Origin: Streptococcaceae bacterium AF54-32pH5A
Lineage (GTDB): Bacteria > Bacillota > Bacilli > Lactobacillales > Streptococcaceae
DNA: 64,000 nucleotides
Reading direction: 5' to 3'
Assembly (NCBI GenBank): GCA_027682205.1
Contig: JAQDAD010000003.1
Location: 56,547 to 120,546, forward strand
Within the stretch, counting starts at the first letter, position 1, and each line of letters opens with the position of its first letter. The position numbers were made by a program, and so were the translations under genes. The notes below the pieces were generated by a model. It had not been told where the DNA came from. It saw nothing but the letters and a program-made list of their open reading frames with translations, and did not search any database. This document shows positions 26,334 to 35,311 of the stretch, one piece after another.

Positions 26334-27047
26334 TTAAAGCGGGCGTTTGTTTGGCATGCCAGCCTTTCTAGGATACTTGTTTGGGGTCTCTTTTTTCTTT
26401 TCTACCACAGTGATGTAACGTGGATCTCCATTTGGTAGGGCGTAACTGAGATTATCTTCGACCTTACTAAAGAGGAGATTGAGGGCATTCTTGGCTTCTA
26501 GCAATTCTTCAGGGGCATTGCTGGCCTTGAGTGCCAATAGTTTTCCGCCGACTTTAAGATAGGGAATGGTCAACTCAGATAAGACCTGCATACGGGCAAC
26601 AGCACGAGCCGTCACTATATCAAACTGGGCACGGAAGTTCTTGTCTTGGGCAAAGTCTTCTGCCCGTCCATGGTAGAAGTGAACTCCGCCCAACCCCAGC
26701 TCCTGAGCCAATAGTTGGAGGAAGTTGATGCGCTTATTTAGCGAATCAATGATAGTCACATCTAACTGAGGATATAGGATTTTCATAGGAAGACTAGGAA
26801 ATCCTGCCCCAGCCCCGATATCAAGAAGTTTGATAGTTTCATTTGAAATCAAGCCTTGTAGGATGGGGGCAATCGAATCATAAAAGTGTTTAAGGTAAAC
26901 TTCTTCTTTGTCTGTAATAGCGGTCAGGTTAATCTTTTCATTCCACTCAACTAAGAGTTCAAAATACCGTTCAAATTGTTCTTTTTGCTGGTCTGAGAGT
27001 GGAAGATTTTGCTCCGCTAGCAAGTCGTAAAATGTTTCTGGTTTCAT
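26334..27047 (-). CDS. rsmG: 16S rRNA (guanine527-N7)-methyltransferase RsmG
   Basis: A 237-residue SAM-dependent methyltransferase (GidB) that modifies G527 of 16S rRNA; loss gives low-level streptomycin resistance in other bacteria. The SAM-binding motif is [17 protein letters not shown] (about residue 70), followed by [12 protein letters not shown] and the [14 protein letters not shown] catalytic stretch. ATG at 27047 ([10 protein letters not shown]) was chosen because AGAAGGAA lies 6 bases before it; ATGs 6 and 24 bases upstream overlap that site. It is divergent from lemA with a 93-bp shared promoter region. Confidence 0.95.
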   Translation of the reverse strand: MKPETFYDLLAEQNLPLSDQQKEQFERYFELLVEWNEKINLTAITDKEEVYLKHFYDSIAPILQGLISNETIKLLDIGAGAGFPSLPMKILYPQLDVTIIDSLNKRINFLQLLAQELGLGGVHFYHGRAEDFAQDKNFRAQFDIVTARAVARMQVLSELTIPYLKVGGKLLALKASNAPEELLEAKNALNLLFSKVEDNLSYALPNGDPRYITVVEKKKETPNKYPRKAGMPNKRPL

Positions 27048-27140
27048 AGTCATTTCCTTCTCTAGTATCATCTTATTTTACCATATTCATTAAAATTTTG
27101 ATATACTGGTATTAATCTAAAAGCAGAAAGGAATAAGATT

Positions 27141-27701
27141 ATGACTTGGATTATTCTTGGAGTTTTGGCTCTGATTGTTATTTTTGTGATTGTTAGCTAT
27201 AACGGTTTGGTAAAAAATCGTATGCAAACCAAGGAGGCTTGGAGTCAGATCGATGTTCAGTTGAAGCGTCGTAATGATCTCCTCCCTAACTTGATTGAAA
27301 CAGTCAAAGGCTATGCTAAATATGAAGGTTCTACCCTTGAAAAGGTGACAGAACTTCGTAGACAAGTAGCCGCAGCAACGTCACCAGCTGAAGCTATGAA
27401 GGCCAGTGATGCCCTTACCCGCCAGATTTCTGGTATCTTTGCAGTAGCAGAGAATTACCCAGACTTGAAAGCTAGTGCTAACTTTATCAAATTACAAGAA
27501 GAGTTGACTAATACAGAAAATAAAATCTCCTACTCACGCCAACTCTACAACAGTGTTGTCAGCAACTACAATGTAAAACTTGAAACTTTCCCAAGTAACA
27601 TTATCGCAGGACTATTTGGCTTTAAAGCTGCAGACTTCCTCCAAACACCTGAAGAGGAAAAAGCAGTTCCTAAGGTTGATTTTAGTGGTTTAGGTGACTA
27701 A
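27141..27701 (+). CDS. lemA: LemA family protein
   Basis: A 186-residue LemA protein: a single N-terminal membrane helix ([24 protein letters not shown], residues 1-22) and a helical-bundle domain with the family segments [19 protein letters not shown] (about residues 36-54) and [18 protein letters not shown] near the end. It is a membrane-anchored protein of unknown biochemical role, genetically linked to HtpX in many Firmicutes. Here htpX starts one base after the stop, so the two form an operon that may deal with membrane-protein quality control. GAAAGGAAT precedes the ATG. Confidence 0.93.
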   Translation: MTWIILGVLALIVIFVIVSYNGLVKNRMQTKEAWSQIDVQLKRRNDLLPNLIETVKGYAKYEGSTLEKVTELRRQVAAATSPAEAMKASDALTRQISGIFAVAENYPDLKASANFIKLQEELTNTENKISYSRQLYNSVVSNYNVKLETFPSNIIAGLFGFKAADFLQTPEEEKAVPKVDFSGLGD

Positions 27702-27702
27702 G

Positions 27703-28602
27703 ATGTTGTTTGATCAAATTGCGAGCAATAAACGAAAAACCTGGATTTTGTTGCTGGTTTTCTTCCTACTCTTGGCCTTGGTTGGTTATGCGGTAGGCTA
27801 TCTCTTCATGCGATCAGGATTTGGAGGGCTTGTTATTGCACTGATCATCGGCTTTATCTATGCTCTGACCATGATCTTTCAATCAACAGAGATCGTCATG
27901 TCCATGAATGGAGCGCGTGAGGTTGATGAGCAAACGGCACCAGACCTCTACCATGTAGTAGAAGATATGGCCATGGTCGCTCAGATCCCTATGCCACGTG
28001 TTTTCATCATTGAGGATTCTTCTTTAAATGCCTTTGCGACAGGTTCTAATCCGCAGAATGCTGCAGTTGCGGCCACTTCGGGCCTTCTGGCTATCATGAA
28101 TCGAGAGGAGCTAGAAGCGGTCATGGGTCATGAAGTCAGTCATATCCGAAACTACGATATCCGCATTTCGACCATTGCTGTTGCCCTTGCTAGTGCCATT
28201 ACACTGCTATCCAGTATGGCTGGTCGGATGATGTGGTGGGGTGGCGCAGGCCGCAGACGGAGCGATAATGATCGTGATGGAAATGGTCTAGAAATTATCA
28301 TGCTTGTCATCTCTCTTTTAGCTATTGTTTTGGCTCCCTTAGCAGCAACCTTGGTGCAATTAGCCATCTCTCGCCAGAGAGAGTTTCTAGCGGATGCATC
28401 CAGTGTGGAGCTGACTCGCAATCCTCAAGGGATGATCAATGCCTTGCGCAAGTTGGACAATAGCGAGCCAATGCATCACCATGTCGATGATGCCAGCAGC
28501 GCTCTTTATATCAATGATCCTAAGAAAGGTGGCGGACTACAAAAACTCTTTTACACCCACCCACCTATCTCAGAACGAATTGAGCGCTTGAAACAGATGT
28601 AA
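27703..28602 (+). CDS. htpX: Membrane zinc metalloprotease HtpX
   Basis: A 299-residue M48-family protease that degrades damaged membrane proteins. There are two N-terminal membrane helices, a cytosolic catalytic domain with [10 protein letters not shown] (HExxH, about residue 145), then two further helices and the third zinc ligand Glu in [12 protein letters not shown] (about residue 227). The ATG at 27703 gives the standard length; the GTG at 27694 inside lemA is less likely. AGGTGA at the lemA end may serve as ribosome site. Translation is probably coupled to lemA. A clear terminator follows. Confidence 0.95.
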   Translation: MLFDQIASNKRKTWILLLVFFLLLALVGYAVGYLFMRSGFGGLVIALIIGFIYALTMIFQSTEIVMSMNGAREVDEQTAPDLYHVVEDMAMVAQIPMPRVFIIEDSSLNAFATGSNPQNAAVAATSGLLAIMNREELEAVMGHEVSHIRNYDIRISTIAVALASAITLLSSMAGRMMWWGGAGRRRSDNDRDGNGLEIIMLVISLLAIVLAPLAATLVQLAISRQREFLADASSVELTRNPQGMINALRKLDNSEPMHHHVDDASSALYINDPKKGGGLQKLFYTHPPISERIERLKQM

Positions 28603-28606
28603 AAAG

Positions 28607-28633
28607 AATCCAGAGCTCGTCTCTGGATTTTTG
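28607..28633. terminator. Terminator between htpX and the ABC-F gene
   Basis: AATCCAGAG (28607-28615) pairs with CTCTGGATT (28621-28629) and a T run follows. It lies between convergent genes. Confidence 0.85.
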
Positions 28634-28646
28634 CTATGTTCAAAAT

Positions 28647-30173
28647 TTATAAATCTTGTAAATCAACGACTTCAAAACCATCTTCTGTCAATCGATAGAG
28701 GCTCGTACAGACCTCTTTTAAGAAACGTCGGTCATGGGAAACAGTGATGAGACCGCCGGGATAAGAGGCAAAGAGTTTTCTGATTTCGGGTTGAGAAGTG
28801 GGGGAGAAATTTCGGGTAGGCTCATCGAGAATGAGAAAGTTTGGTTTTCGCAGTACTAAATCCAACAGAAGTAGTTTGCCTTGTTGACCTCCAGATAAGG
28901 AACGAATCTGGTGTTGCATCTCTAGATAACTGAAATTGAGACTGGCTAAGTGGGATTGGATTTTCTGTAGTTCCTCTTTTTGGCCTGTCTGGCTGAGATA
29001 AGCTACTGGAGATAAATCCAATTCCAGTTTTTTGTGGTAATCTTGTGGCATAAAACCAAGCGAAATTTCTCTTTTGTCGCGTAGGAGTTGTTTCAACTTG
29101 GCTAACAAAGTCGATTTTCCAACACCATTAGGCCCTATGATACCGATTTTATCTTGACCACGGACAGTTAGTTGTAACTCCTGAGCTAAAATGCGTTCGC
29201 CAATGGACAAATTTTCCTTTTCCAGTTGAATTAAGACTTTAGAAGCTGCTAATGGTTGTATATCTGAGAAGAAGAGTTGGATTTGTTCCTCTTCAAGTGG
29301 CTTTTGTGTCATCGACTGAGCTGCTTTTTCAAAGCGTTTTTCTTGAGAGAGAACATTTTTCATCTTTTTAGCTAATAGGCGCCCAGCAGTACTATCTTTT
29401 GTAGTACGAAGCACATTTTCTACATTTTGCTTAACGCGGCGATGCTTTTTCATGGTTTTATCATAGGCTCTCTGGTCGTTAGCAGCTTGCTGGCTTTGTC
29501 TGGCAAAATTAGCCTTTCTCTGGTCACTGTAGCGATCATAGTCTAAATGCTCGACTAGCGTTTCCGCTTCTTTACGGTGCTTGACCAGTCGCAAGTGGAC
29601 AATAGTATCTGCCGTATGAGAAAGAAAGTCTTCATCATGGGAAATGAAAATAATGGTTTGTTTGCTTTTCTGTATCTGCTTTTTTAGCCAACTAACCGTT
29701 TCAAGGTCTAAGTCATTTGAAGGTTCATCTAAAAATAGAATTTCAAAGGGTTTTGCTAACTCATGGATGAGCTGAATTTTCAAAGCTTCGCCCCCGGATA
29801 AACTGCCAATCTTTTGGTCACTAGCGAAGCGATCACTATCAAAATGCAACTCCTCAGCCAAACGATAGAGGAGACTGTAGTCTAAATCAGCGGGATCTAA
29901 AAAGAAGTAGTCGTGTAGAGATCTTTCTTTCAGGTACTCAGCTAGCTTTTGTGGAATGTAGGCCAGTGATTGAAAATCAGACTGGATGTCTCCTATTATA
30001 GTGAAATCAGGCAATGCTTCCCCCATTAAAGTTCGTAGCAAGGTTGATTTACCATTTCCTTCTTCACCAATAATAGCAACCTTTTCCCCGTCTTGGATAG
30101 TCATGCTTAAGTCAGATACTAGGTCTCGTAAATCTTTGTTTTGTGTGATGGTCAGATGATTGATTTTTATCAT
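28647..30173 (-). CDS. ABC-F family ribosome-associated ATPase (possible antibiotic-resistance type)
   Basis: A 508-residue soluble protein with two ABC ATPase domains and no membrane part. Walker A motifs are GEEGNGKSTLL (about residue 40) and GPNGVGKSTLL (about residue 355); ABC signatures are SLSGGEALK and SLSGGQQGK; Walker B sites are ILFLDEPSNDLDLE and LILDEPTRNFSP. The inter-domain linker (about residues 200-310) is Lys/Arg-rich and helical, as in ABC-F proteins that enter the ribosomal E site. The leader at 30205-30520 looks like a translation-sensing attenuator, which favours a drug-resistance (Lsa/Vga/Msr-like) role over housekeeping EttA-type. Drug class cannot be told. Confidence 0.88.
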   Translation of the reverse strand: MIKINHLTITQNKDLRDLVSDLSMTIQDGEKVAIIGEEGNGKSTLLRTLMGEALPDFTIIGDIQSDFQSLAYIPQKLAEYLKERSLHDYFFLDPADLDYSLLYRLAEELHFDSDRFASDQKIGSLSGGEALKIQLIHELAKPFEILFLDEPSNDLDLETVSWLKKQIQKSKQTIIFISHDEDFLSHTADTIVHLRLVKHRKEAETLVEHLDYDRYSDQRKANFARQSQQAANDQRAYDKTMKKHRRVKQNVENVLRTTKDSTAGRLLAKKMKNVLSQEKRFEKAAQSMTQKPLEEEQIQLFFSDIQPLAASKVLIQLEKENLSIGERILAQELQLTVRGQDKIGIIGPNGVGKSTLLAKLKQLLRDKREISLGFMPQDYHKKLELDLSPVAYLSQTGQKEELQKIQSHLASLNFSYLEMQHQIRSLSGGQQGKLLLLDLVLRKPNFLILDEPTRNFSPTSQPEIRKLFASYPGGLITVSHDRRFLKEVCTSLYRLTEDGFEVVDLQDL

Positions 30174-30204
30174 ATTGTTGCCCTTTCTAGAATGTCCATA
30201 GTGC

Positions 30205-30520
30205 ATAACAAAAAGCTCTACTTTACCTAGTAGAGCCCAAAGTCACTGTCAAAAACTCCATTATCCATGTCGAAAATCCCGTCAAACTAGGTCAATCTAG
30301 CCTTATCCAACCTAAGAGTAGCAGATGGTTAGCTTTCTAGTTTTTTGATTTTCAAAGAGGATAAAGTACCAGAAGATCTAGTACAAAAAGAGCATGCAAA
30401 AAGAGACAAAAACAAGATCTACTAAATAAAGTTCTTTATTTGATAGACTTAGTTGTTCATGTCTCCTTTACCTCCAAGTATTAGTACCTCTATCCTATAC
30501 CTTTAAGGAAATTTTGTCAA
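30205..30520 (-). promoter_or_regulatory. Attenuator-like leader of the ABC-F gene
   Basis: On the minus strand: -35 TTGACA (30515-30520), 17-bp spacer, -10 TAGGAT (30492-30497), a G-rich double ribosome site, then a three-codon ORF ATG-AAC-AAC-TAA (30449-30460). A hairpin AAATAAAG-AA-CTTTATTT follows, then an unstructured U-rich stretch. An intrinsic terminator GCTCTACT/AGTAGAGC with a T tail (30207-30236) lies just before the gene. A second short frame (MDNGVFDSDFGLY) runs into the terminator stem. This layout resembles ribosome-mediated attenuators of inducible ABC-F genes. Confidence 0.65.
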
Positions 30521-30543
30521 TAGTAAATCCAAATTTTTAATTT

Positions 30544-30873
30544 CTAAAATCCCAAAACAGGTCCATAAAGAGTTAGTACGTGTTTGACATGCTCGCAATG
30601 GAACTTGTCATAGTTTCGCCAAGCGGTGCGTGTTGGATCGTTTAGTTTTAGGCTACCCAGTCCAATCAGAAGACTGGTACCTTGGTAAAATTTCTCAAGG
30701 TCGATTAAGATACTGTTGTCAAGCTTTTCCGCTTTTTTAAGTTCCTTAAGAGTGCTGTTCAGCAGTACTTGTAGACGGAATTCATCTGCTGTACCTTGTT
30801 TGCAGCTTTGGTAGTTTTTATTTAACTCGGAAAGGAGTTGGTAGGCTTCGTTGATTAGTGCTTTGTCTTCCAT
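30544..30873 (-). CDS. Small helical protein of unknown function
   Basis: A 109-residue soluble, mostly helical protein (MEDKALINEAYQLLSEL...). It has two Cys (CKQG, FHCEH) and no membrane segment or signal peptide; a TRTAWRNYDKFHCEHVKHVL stretch near the end is the most distinctive part. Size and helical make-up recall bacteriocin-immunity proteins, but I see no shared motif and no bacteriocin next to it. GGAGGATG-type sequence on the minus strand precedes the ATG. It lies upstream of the ABC-F promoter in the same direction; there is no clear terminator between them, so read-through is possible. I do not recognise the family. Confidence 0.65.
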   Translation of the reverse strand: MEDKALINEAYQLLSELNKNYQSCKQGTADEFRLQVLLNSTLKELKKAEKLDNSILIDLEKFYQGTSLLIGLGSLKLNDPTRTAWRNYDKFHCEHVKHVLTLYGPVLGF

Positions 30874-31040
30874 ATGAGCATCCTCCTTGCTCTGATCTAT
30901 TCTTGCCTATAGTATAGCACTAAACAGAAAATATGTCATAGTAAATATGTTAAAAATGAGATTTTAATATCAAGGTTTGGAAGGCTGACTTCTAGCCTTT
31001 TCATGGTATAATCAAGAGAGTAAATCTTTATGGAGGAAAT

Positions 31041-31583
31041 ATGAAGTTAAATATTCAAGAAATTCGTAAGCAGCCTGAAGGCCTACATTTTGAACAAGCT
31101 TTAGACCTAGTAGCAGACTTACGTACCCGTAATCAAGAAATTATAGATGTCAAAGATATCCTTGCAGTGGGGAAAGTACAGTACGAAGATCGGATGTATT
31201 TCTTAGATTATCAGTTGTCTTACACCATTGTCCTTGCTTCAAGTCGCAGTATGGAGCCAGTTGAGTTAGTTGAATCTTATCCAGTCACGGAAGTTTTCAT
31301 GGGGGGAGCGACCAACCAACTAGATCAGGAAGTTTTAGATGATGACTTGGTCCTGCCTATCGAAAATGGGGAAATCGACCTTGCTGAAAGCGTAGCAGAT
31401 AATATCTTGCTAAACATTCCAATCAAAGTCTTGACGGCCGAAGAAGAAGCTGGTCAAGGTTTTGTGTCTGGAAATGACTGGCAAATCATGACTGAGGAAG
31501 AATACCAAGCTCAACAAGCAGTCAAGAAAGAAGAAAACAGTCCATTTGCTGGCTTGCAAGGGCTCTTTGACGGAGATGAATAA
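31041..31583 (+). CDS. YceD/DUF177 family protein
   Basis: A 180-residue acidic protein of the DUF177 (YceD) family, linked in other bacteria to 23S rRNA accumulation and usually encoded next to rpmF. Here rpmF is absent and nth follows. The family region covers about residues 1-150 (EALDLVADLRTRNQEI, then VLDDDLVLPIENGEIDLAESVADNILLNIP, which is the conserved core). An unstructured acidic tail ends in GLFDGDE. GGAGGAA precedes the ATG. The stop and the nth start overlap by one base (TAATG), so the pair is cotranslated. Confidence 0.88.
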   Translation: MKLNIQEIRKQPEGLHFEQALDLVADLRTRNQEIIDVKDILAVGKVQYEDRMYFLDYQLSYTIVLASSRSMEPVELVESYPVTEVFMGGATNQLDQEVLDDDLVLPIENGEIDLAESVADNILLNIPIKVLTAEEEAGQGFVSGNDWQIMTEEEYQAQQAVKKEENSPFAGLQGLFDGDE

Positions 31584-32212
31584 TGGTCTTATCAAAAAAA
31601 CGAGCACGAAAGGTGCTAGAAGAAATCATTGCTCTCTTCCCAGATGCCAAACCAAGCCTCGATTTTACCAATCATTTTGAACTCTTGGTTGCGGTCATGT
31701 TGTCAGCTCAGACGACAGATGCCGCAGTCAACAAGGCTACGCCAGGTCTCTTTGCTGCTTTTCCGACACCTCAAGCTATGTCCGTCGCGACAGAAAGTGA
31801 AATTGCTTCACACATTTCTCGTCTGGGACTGTATCGAAATAAGGCCAAATTCCTCAAAAAATGTGCCCAGCAACTCTTGGAAGATTTTGATGGCCAGGTC
31901 CCTCAGACTCGCGAGGAATTAGAAAGCCTAGCAGGTGTTGGTCGCAAGACAGCCAACGTTGTCATGAGTGTAGGCTTTGGAATTCCAGCCTTTGCGGTGG
32001 ACACTCATGTTGAACGTATCTGCAAGCACCATGGTATTGTTAAAAAATCGGCCACGCCCCTCGAAGTAGAAAAACGTGTCATGGACATTCTGCCACCAGA
32101 GAAATGGTTGGCAGCCCATCAAGCCATGATTTACTTTGGACGGGCTATCTGTCATCCAAAAAATCCAGAATGCGATCACTATCCACAATTATATGATTTT
32201 AGTTCGTTATAA
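31583..32212 (+). CDS. nth: Endonuclease III, without a complete 4Fe-4S site
   Basis: A 209-residue DNA glycosylase/AP lyase of base-excision repair for oxidised pyrimidines. The helix-hairpin-helix LAGVGRKTANVVMS carries the catalytic Lys (about residue 121), and VDTHVERICK supplies the Asp (about residue 139). The family's C-terminal Cys-x6-Cys-x2-Cys-x5-Cys cluster is reduced: ICHPKNPECDHYPQLYDFSSL keeps the first two cysteines only. The protein must fold without the iron-sulfur cluster or use a different ligand set. It begins on the stop codon of the DUF177 gene. The pyr operon promoter follows. Confidence 0.92.
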   Translation: MVLSKKRARKVLEEIIALFPDAKPSLDFTNHFELLVAVMLSAQTTDAAVNKATPGLFAAFPTPQAMSVATESEIASHISRLGLYRNKAKFLKKCAQQLLEDFDGQVPQTREELESLAGVGRKTANVVMSVGFGIPAFAVDTHVERICKHHGIVKKSATPLEVEKRVMDILPPEKWLAAHQAMIYFGRAICHPKNPECDHYPQLYDFSSL

Positions 32213-32235
32213 GATGAAAATTTTATGTTTTTTTC

Positions 32236-32408
32236 TTGCATTGATCCTTTCTTTGTGATATAGTAATAACAATAAAATATTCCTTTAAACCTGTCCCGTG
32301 AGGCAGGCAAGGAGCCGGATCAATAGATAGTTGGAGTCTATACTGTTTGCAGTAGGGCTCGCTTGGCTATACATTCTGAAGTCTCCTTGTTAAGGAGACT
32401 TTTCTTTT
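32236..32408 (+). promoter_or_regulatory. pyr operon promoter and PyrR attenuator
   Basis: TTGCAT (32236-32241) and TATAGT (32259-32264), 17 bp apart, start the leader. The PyrR stem-loop CCTGTCCCGTGAGGCAGG lies at 32290-32307. The terminator AAGTCTCCTT/AAGGAGACTT with a T run is at 32379-32408. High UMP lets PyrR bind and favour termination. Confidence 0.9.
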
Positions 32409-32420
32409 TGGAGGTTTGTC

Positions 32421-32942
32421 ATGAGGACAAAAGAAGTTGTAGACGAATTGACCGTCAAACGAGCGATTACTCGGATTACCTACGAGATTATCGAACGAAA
32501 CAAAGATTTGAATAGAATCGTTCTGGCTGGGATAAAAACGAGAGGTGTTTTTATCGCTCGTCGTATCCAAGAACGTTTGGAACAGCTAGAAAGTATCGCT
32601 GTTCCAGTGGTAGAACTAGATACTAAACCTTTCCGTGACGATGTAAAAAGTGGTGAAGATACTTCTGTAATCTCTGTTGATGTGACAGATCGGGAAGTCA
32701 TCTTGGTGGATGATGTACTCTACACTGGTCGGACCATCCGAGCTGCTATTGACAATATTGTTAGCCATGGTCGCCCTGCTCGTGTGAGTTTGGCAGTCTT
32801 GGTTGATCGTGGTCACAGAGAACTTCCAATCCGTCCAGACTATGTTGGAAAAAACATCCCAACCAGTCGTTCTGAAGAAATTATCGTAGAGATGATAGAA
32901 CTAGATGGACAAGACAGAGTACTAATCACAGAACAAGCCTAA
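32421..32942 (+). CDS. pyrR: Bifunctional pyr attenuation regulator / uracil phosphoribosyltransferase PyrR
   Basis: A 173-residue PyrR. It binds pyr leader RNA when loaded with UMP and also catalyses UMP formation from uracil and PRPP. The PRPP-binding signature is [17 protein letters not shown] (about residues 93-109). The type I PRTase fold and basic RNA-binding surface are conserved. Targets visible here are its own leader and that of pyrP at 26147-26164. GGAGG precedes the ATG by 7-8 bases. It is the first gene of pyrR-pyrB-carA-carB; pyrB follows after 21 bases. Confidence 0.97.
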   Translation: MRTKEVVDELTVKRAITRITYEIIERNKDLNRIVLAGIKTRGVFIARRIQERLEQLESIAVPVVELDTKPFRDDVKSGEDTSVISVDVTDREVILVDDVLYTGRTIRAAIDNIVSHGRPARVSLAVLVDRGHRELPIRPDYVGKNIPTSRSEEIIVEMIELDGQDRVLITEQA

Positions 32943-32963
32943 AACACTAAAAGGAGTAAAAAA

Positions 32964-33887
32964 ATGTCAGAAAATCAACAAGCTTTGCAACATGTCGTTT
33001 CTATGGAAGATCTTACTGTAGAACAAGTAATGAAATTGATTAAACGAGGAATCGAATTTAAAAACGGAGCGAGTGCTTCTTATGAGGAACAGCATATCGT
33101 TTCCAACCTTTTCTTTGAAAGTTCAACTCGTACCCACAAATCCTTTGAGGTAGCAGAACTGAAACTTGGACTTGATCTTTTGGATTTCGATGTGAAGACC
33201 AGTTCAGTGAATAAGGGTGAAACACTCTATGACACGATCTTGACGCTGTCTGCGCTAGGAGTGGATGCCTGTGTTATTCGTCACCCAGAGGTGGACTACT
33301 ACAGAGAATTGATTGCTAGCCCGACCATCACAACTTCGATTATCAACGGTGGGGACGGTTCAGGGCAACACCCTAGCCAAAGTTTGCTTGATTTGATGAC
33401 AATTTATGAAGAATTTGGACATTTTGAAGGTCTTAAGGTGGCAATCGCTGGCGACCTAAACCACTCACGGGTAGCTAAGTCTAATATGCAAATCCTTAAA
33501 CGCTTGGGAGCGGAGCTTTACTTTGCAGGTCCTGAGGAATGGAGAAGTGAGGAGTTTGAACATTACGGTCGCTTTGTATCAATTGATGAGGTGATTGATC
33601 AAGTAGATGTTATGATGTTCCTTCGTGTGCAGCATGAACGTCATGAAATTGTGACAGGATTTTCAAAAGAAGACTATCATATCCAGCATGGTTTGACACA
33701 AGAACGCTATGACCGTTTGAAAGAAAAAGCAATCCTTATGCACCCAGCTCCAGTCAATCGTGATGTTGAAATCGCAGACCATCTAGTTGAAGCACCAAAA
33801 TCACGTATTGTTCAGCAAATGACCAACGGTGTCTTTGTCAGAATGGCAATTTTAGAATCTGTGCTGGCCTACAGAAAAGCTAAATAA
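32964..33887 (+). CDS. pyrB: Aspartate carbamoyltransferase, catalytic chain
   Basis: A 307-residue enzyme that joins carbamoyl phosphate and aspartate in the second step of UMP synthesis. The carbamoyl-phosphate loop is [15 protein letters not shown] (about residues 51-65) and the PVNRD motif near residue 265 contacts aspartate. There is no pyrI regulatory chain, as normal for Gram-positive bacteria. AAAGGAG precedes the ATG. It lies between pyrR and carA; its substrate is made by CarAB encoded downstream, so the cluster covers the first two steps. pyrC, pyrD, pyrE and pyrF are not in the window. Confidence 0.97.
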   Translation: MSENQQALQHVVSMEDLTVEQVMKLIKRGIEFKNGASASYEEQHIVSNLFFESSTRTHKSFEVAELKLGLDLLDFDVKTSSVNKGETLYDTILTLSALGVDACVIRHPEVDYYRELIASPTITTSIINGGDGSGQHPSQSLLDLMTIYEEFGHFEGLKVAIAGDLNHSRVAKSNMQILKRLGAELYFAGPEEWRSEEFEHYGRFVSIDEVIDQVDVMMFLRVQHERHEIVTGFSKEDYHIQHGLTQERYDRLKEKAILMHPAPVNRDVEIADHLVEAPKSRIVQQMTNGVFVRMAILESVLAYRKAK

Positions 33888-33936
33888 GGCACAAAGCGTT
33901 AATAGATATCTGAGAGTATCAACGAGAGGTGAGTAG

Positions 33937-35019
33937 ATGAAAAAACGACTTCTAGTATTAGAAGATGGGACAGTATTTGAAGGCCAGGCCTTCGGAGCAG
34001 ATATTGATGTAACAGGGGAAATTGTCTTTAACACAGGGATGACTGGTTACCAAGAATCCATAACAGACCAGTCTTACAATGGACAAATCTTAACCTTTAC
34101 CTACCCTTTGGTGGGAAATTATGGAATTAACCGTGACGACTACGAGTCCATCAACCCTACCTGTAAGGGAGTAGTAGTTTTTGAAGAAGCGCGTAGAGCC
34201 AGCAACTGGCGCAATCAAATGACCTTGGATGAATTCTTGAAAGCCAAGAAAATTCCTGGTATCTCAGGAATTGACACACGGGCTCTGACAAAGATCATCC
34301 GTAAGCATGGTACTATGCGTGCTACCCTTACGCATGTTGGCGATGCCATGGATCATATCACAGACCAGCTCCAAGCTACAGTTCTACCGACAGATAATAT
34401 CAAGCAAGTCTCTACAAAGACAGCTTATCCTGCTCCTGGAGTTGGATTGAGTGTCGTACTGGTAGACTTTGGTCTTAAACACTCGATCTTACGCGAACTT
34501 TCTAAGCGTAATTGTAACGTGACCGTGGTTCCATACACAACCACTGCAGAAGAAATTCTCCATCTCCATCCTGACGGGGTTATGTTGTCAAACGGTCCAG
34601 GTAACCCAGAAGATGTTCCCCAAGCACTGGACATGATTCGTGGTGTGCAAGGAAAAATTCCAATCTTTGGTATCTGTATGGGACACCAACTTTTTGCTAT
34701 GGCAAATGGTGCTAAGACTTATAAGATGAAGTTTGGTCACCGTGGATTTAACCACGCGGTACGTGAAATTGCAACAGGACGCGTAGATTTTACTAGCCAG
34801 AACCATGGTTATGCGGTCAGCCGTGAGGATTTGCCGGAGCATTTGATCATTACCCACGAAGAAATTAACGACAAGTCAGTTGAAGGTGTGCGTCACAGAT
34901 ACCAACCAGGTTTCTCTGTGCAATTCCACCCAGATGCAGCTCCAGGACCGCATGATGCAAGCTATCTCTTTGATGAATTTATCGAAATGATGGAGTCGTT
35001 TAAATCTGCTAATCGCTGA
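33937..35019 (+). CDS. carA: Carbamoyl-phosphate synthase, small (glutaminase) subunit
   Basis: A 360-residue class I amidotransferase that releases ammonia from glutamine for CarB. The N-terminal CPSase small domain ([23 protein letters not shown]) covers about 135 residues. The glutaminase domain has the nucleophile in [11 protein letters not shown] (about Cys 249) and the His in [14 protein letters not shown]. The third triad residue is Asp here (HPD), where E. coli and most others have Glu (HPE). GAGAGGTGAG precedes the ATG. An unusual 292-bp gap separates it from carB. Confidence 0.96.
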   Translation: MKKRLLVLEDGTVFEGQAFGADIDVTGEIVFNTGMTGYQESITDQSYNGQILTFTYPLVGNYGINRDDYESINPTCKGVVVFEEARRASNWRNQMTLDEFLKAKKIPGISGIDTRALTKIIRKHGTMRATLTHVGDAMDHITDQLQATVLPTDNIKQVSTKTAYPAPGVGLSVVLVDFGLKHSILRELSKRNCNVTVVPYTTTAEEILHLHPDGVMLSNGPGNPEDVPQALDMIRGVQGKIPIFGICMGHQLFAMANGAKTYKMKFGHRGFNHAVREIATGRVDFTSQNHGYAVSREDLPEHLIITHEEINDKSVEGVRHRYQPGFSVQFHPDAAPGPHDASYLFDEFIEMMESFKSANR

Positions 35020-35020
35020 T

Positions 35021-35274
35021 ATAGGAAACTCTGTCAGAGGTTTGTCGAATAAAAAGGCAATTCCTTTCTTTTAGTTGAGCAAAGAGATACTGAAATTTTT
35101 TACACTCGATTTATTATTGAAAAATCATCGGAGAATTTATTTAATGGCAACCTGAGAGTTGCCGAATAGAAAGGAGAAGGTACAATGTTCGCGGAAGTGA
35201 ACACGCCCTAAGAAACTGTGTGAAAAAGATAAACATCGTTTTGACGCTGAAGGCGTCTGCACCGAGTTTCCTAT
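35021..35274. repeat. Inverted-repeat-bounded element between carA and carB
   Basis: ATAGGAAACTC at 35021-35031 is perfectly inverted as GAGTTTCCTAT at 35264-35274, and both ends include TA, the usual target of IS630-type elements. Inside are a GGCAAC/GTTGCC hairpin (35146-35163), a GACGC/GCGTC hairpin near 35244-35256, and an eight-codon ORF with a good ribosome site (35185-35211). It could be a MITE-like insertion or a structured leader for carB. Confidence 0.6.
35185..35211 (+). CDS. Possible 8-codon leader peptide (MFAEVNTP) before carB
   Basis: ATG at 35185 follows AAAGGAG (35170-35176) at an ideal distance and encodes MFAEVNTP before TAA. It has a much better ribosome site than carB itself, whose ATG lacks any. 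Translation is not shown; a regulatory uORF is one reading. Confidence 0.35.
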   Translation: MFAEVNTP

Positions 35275-35311
35275 TTTCACTTTGTTCTTGACGGGCTTTG
35301 TATCATAAACT

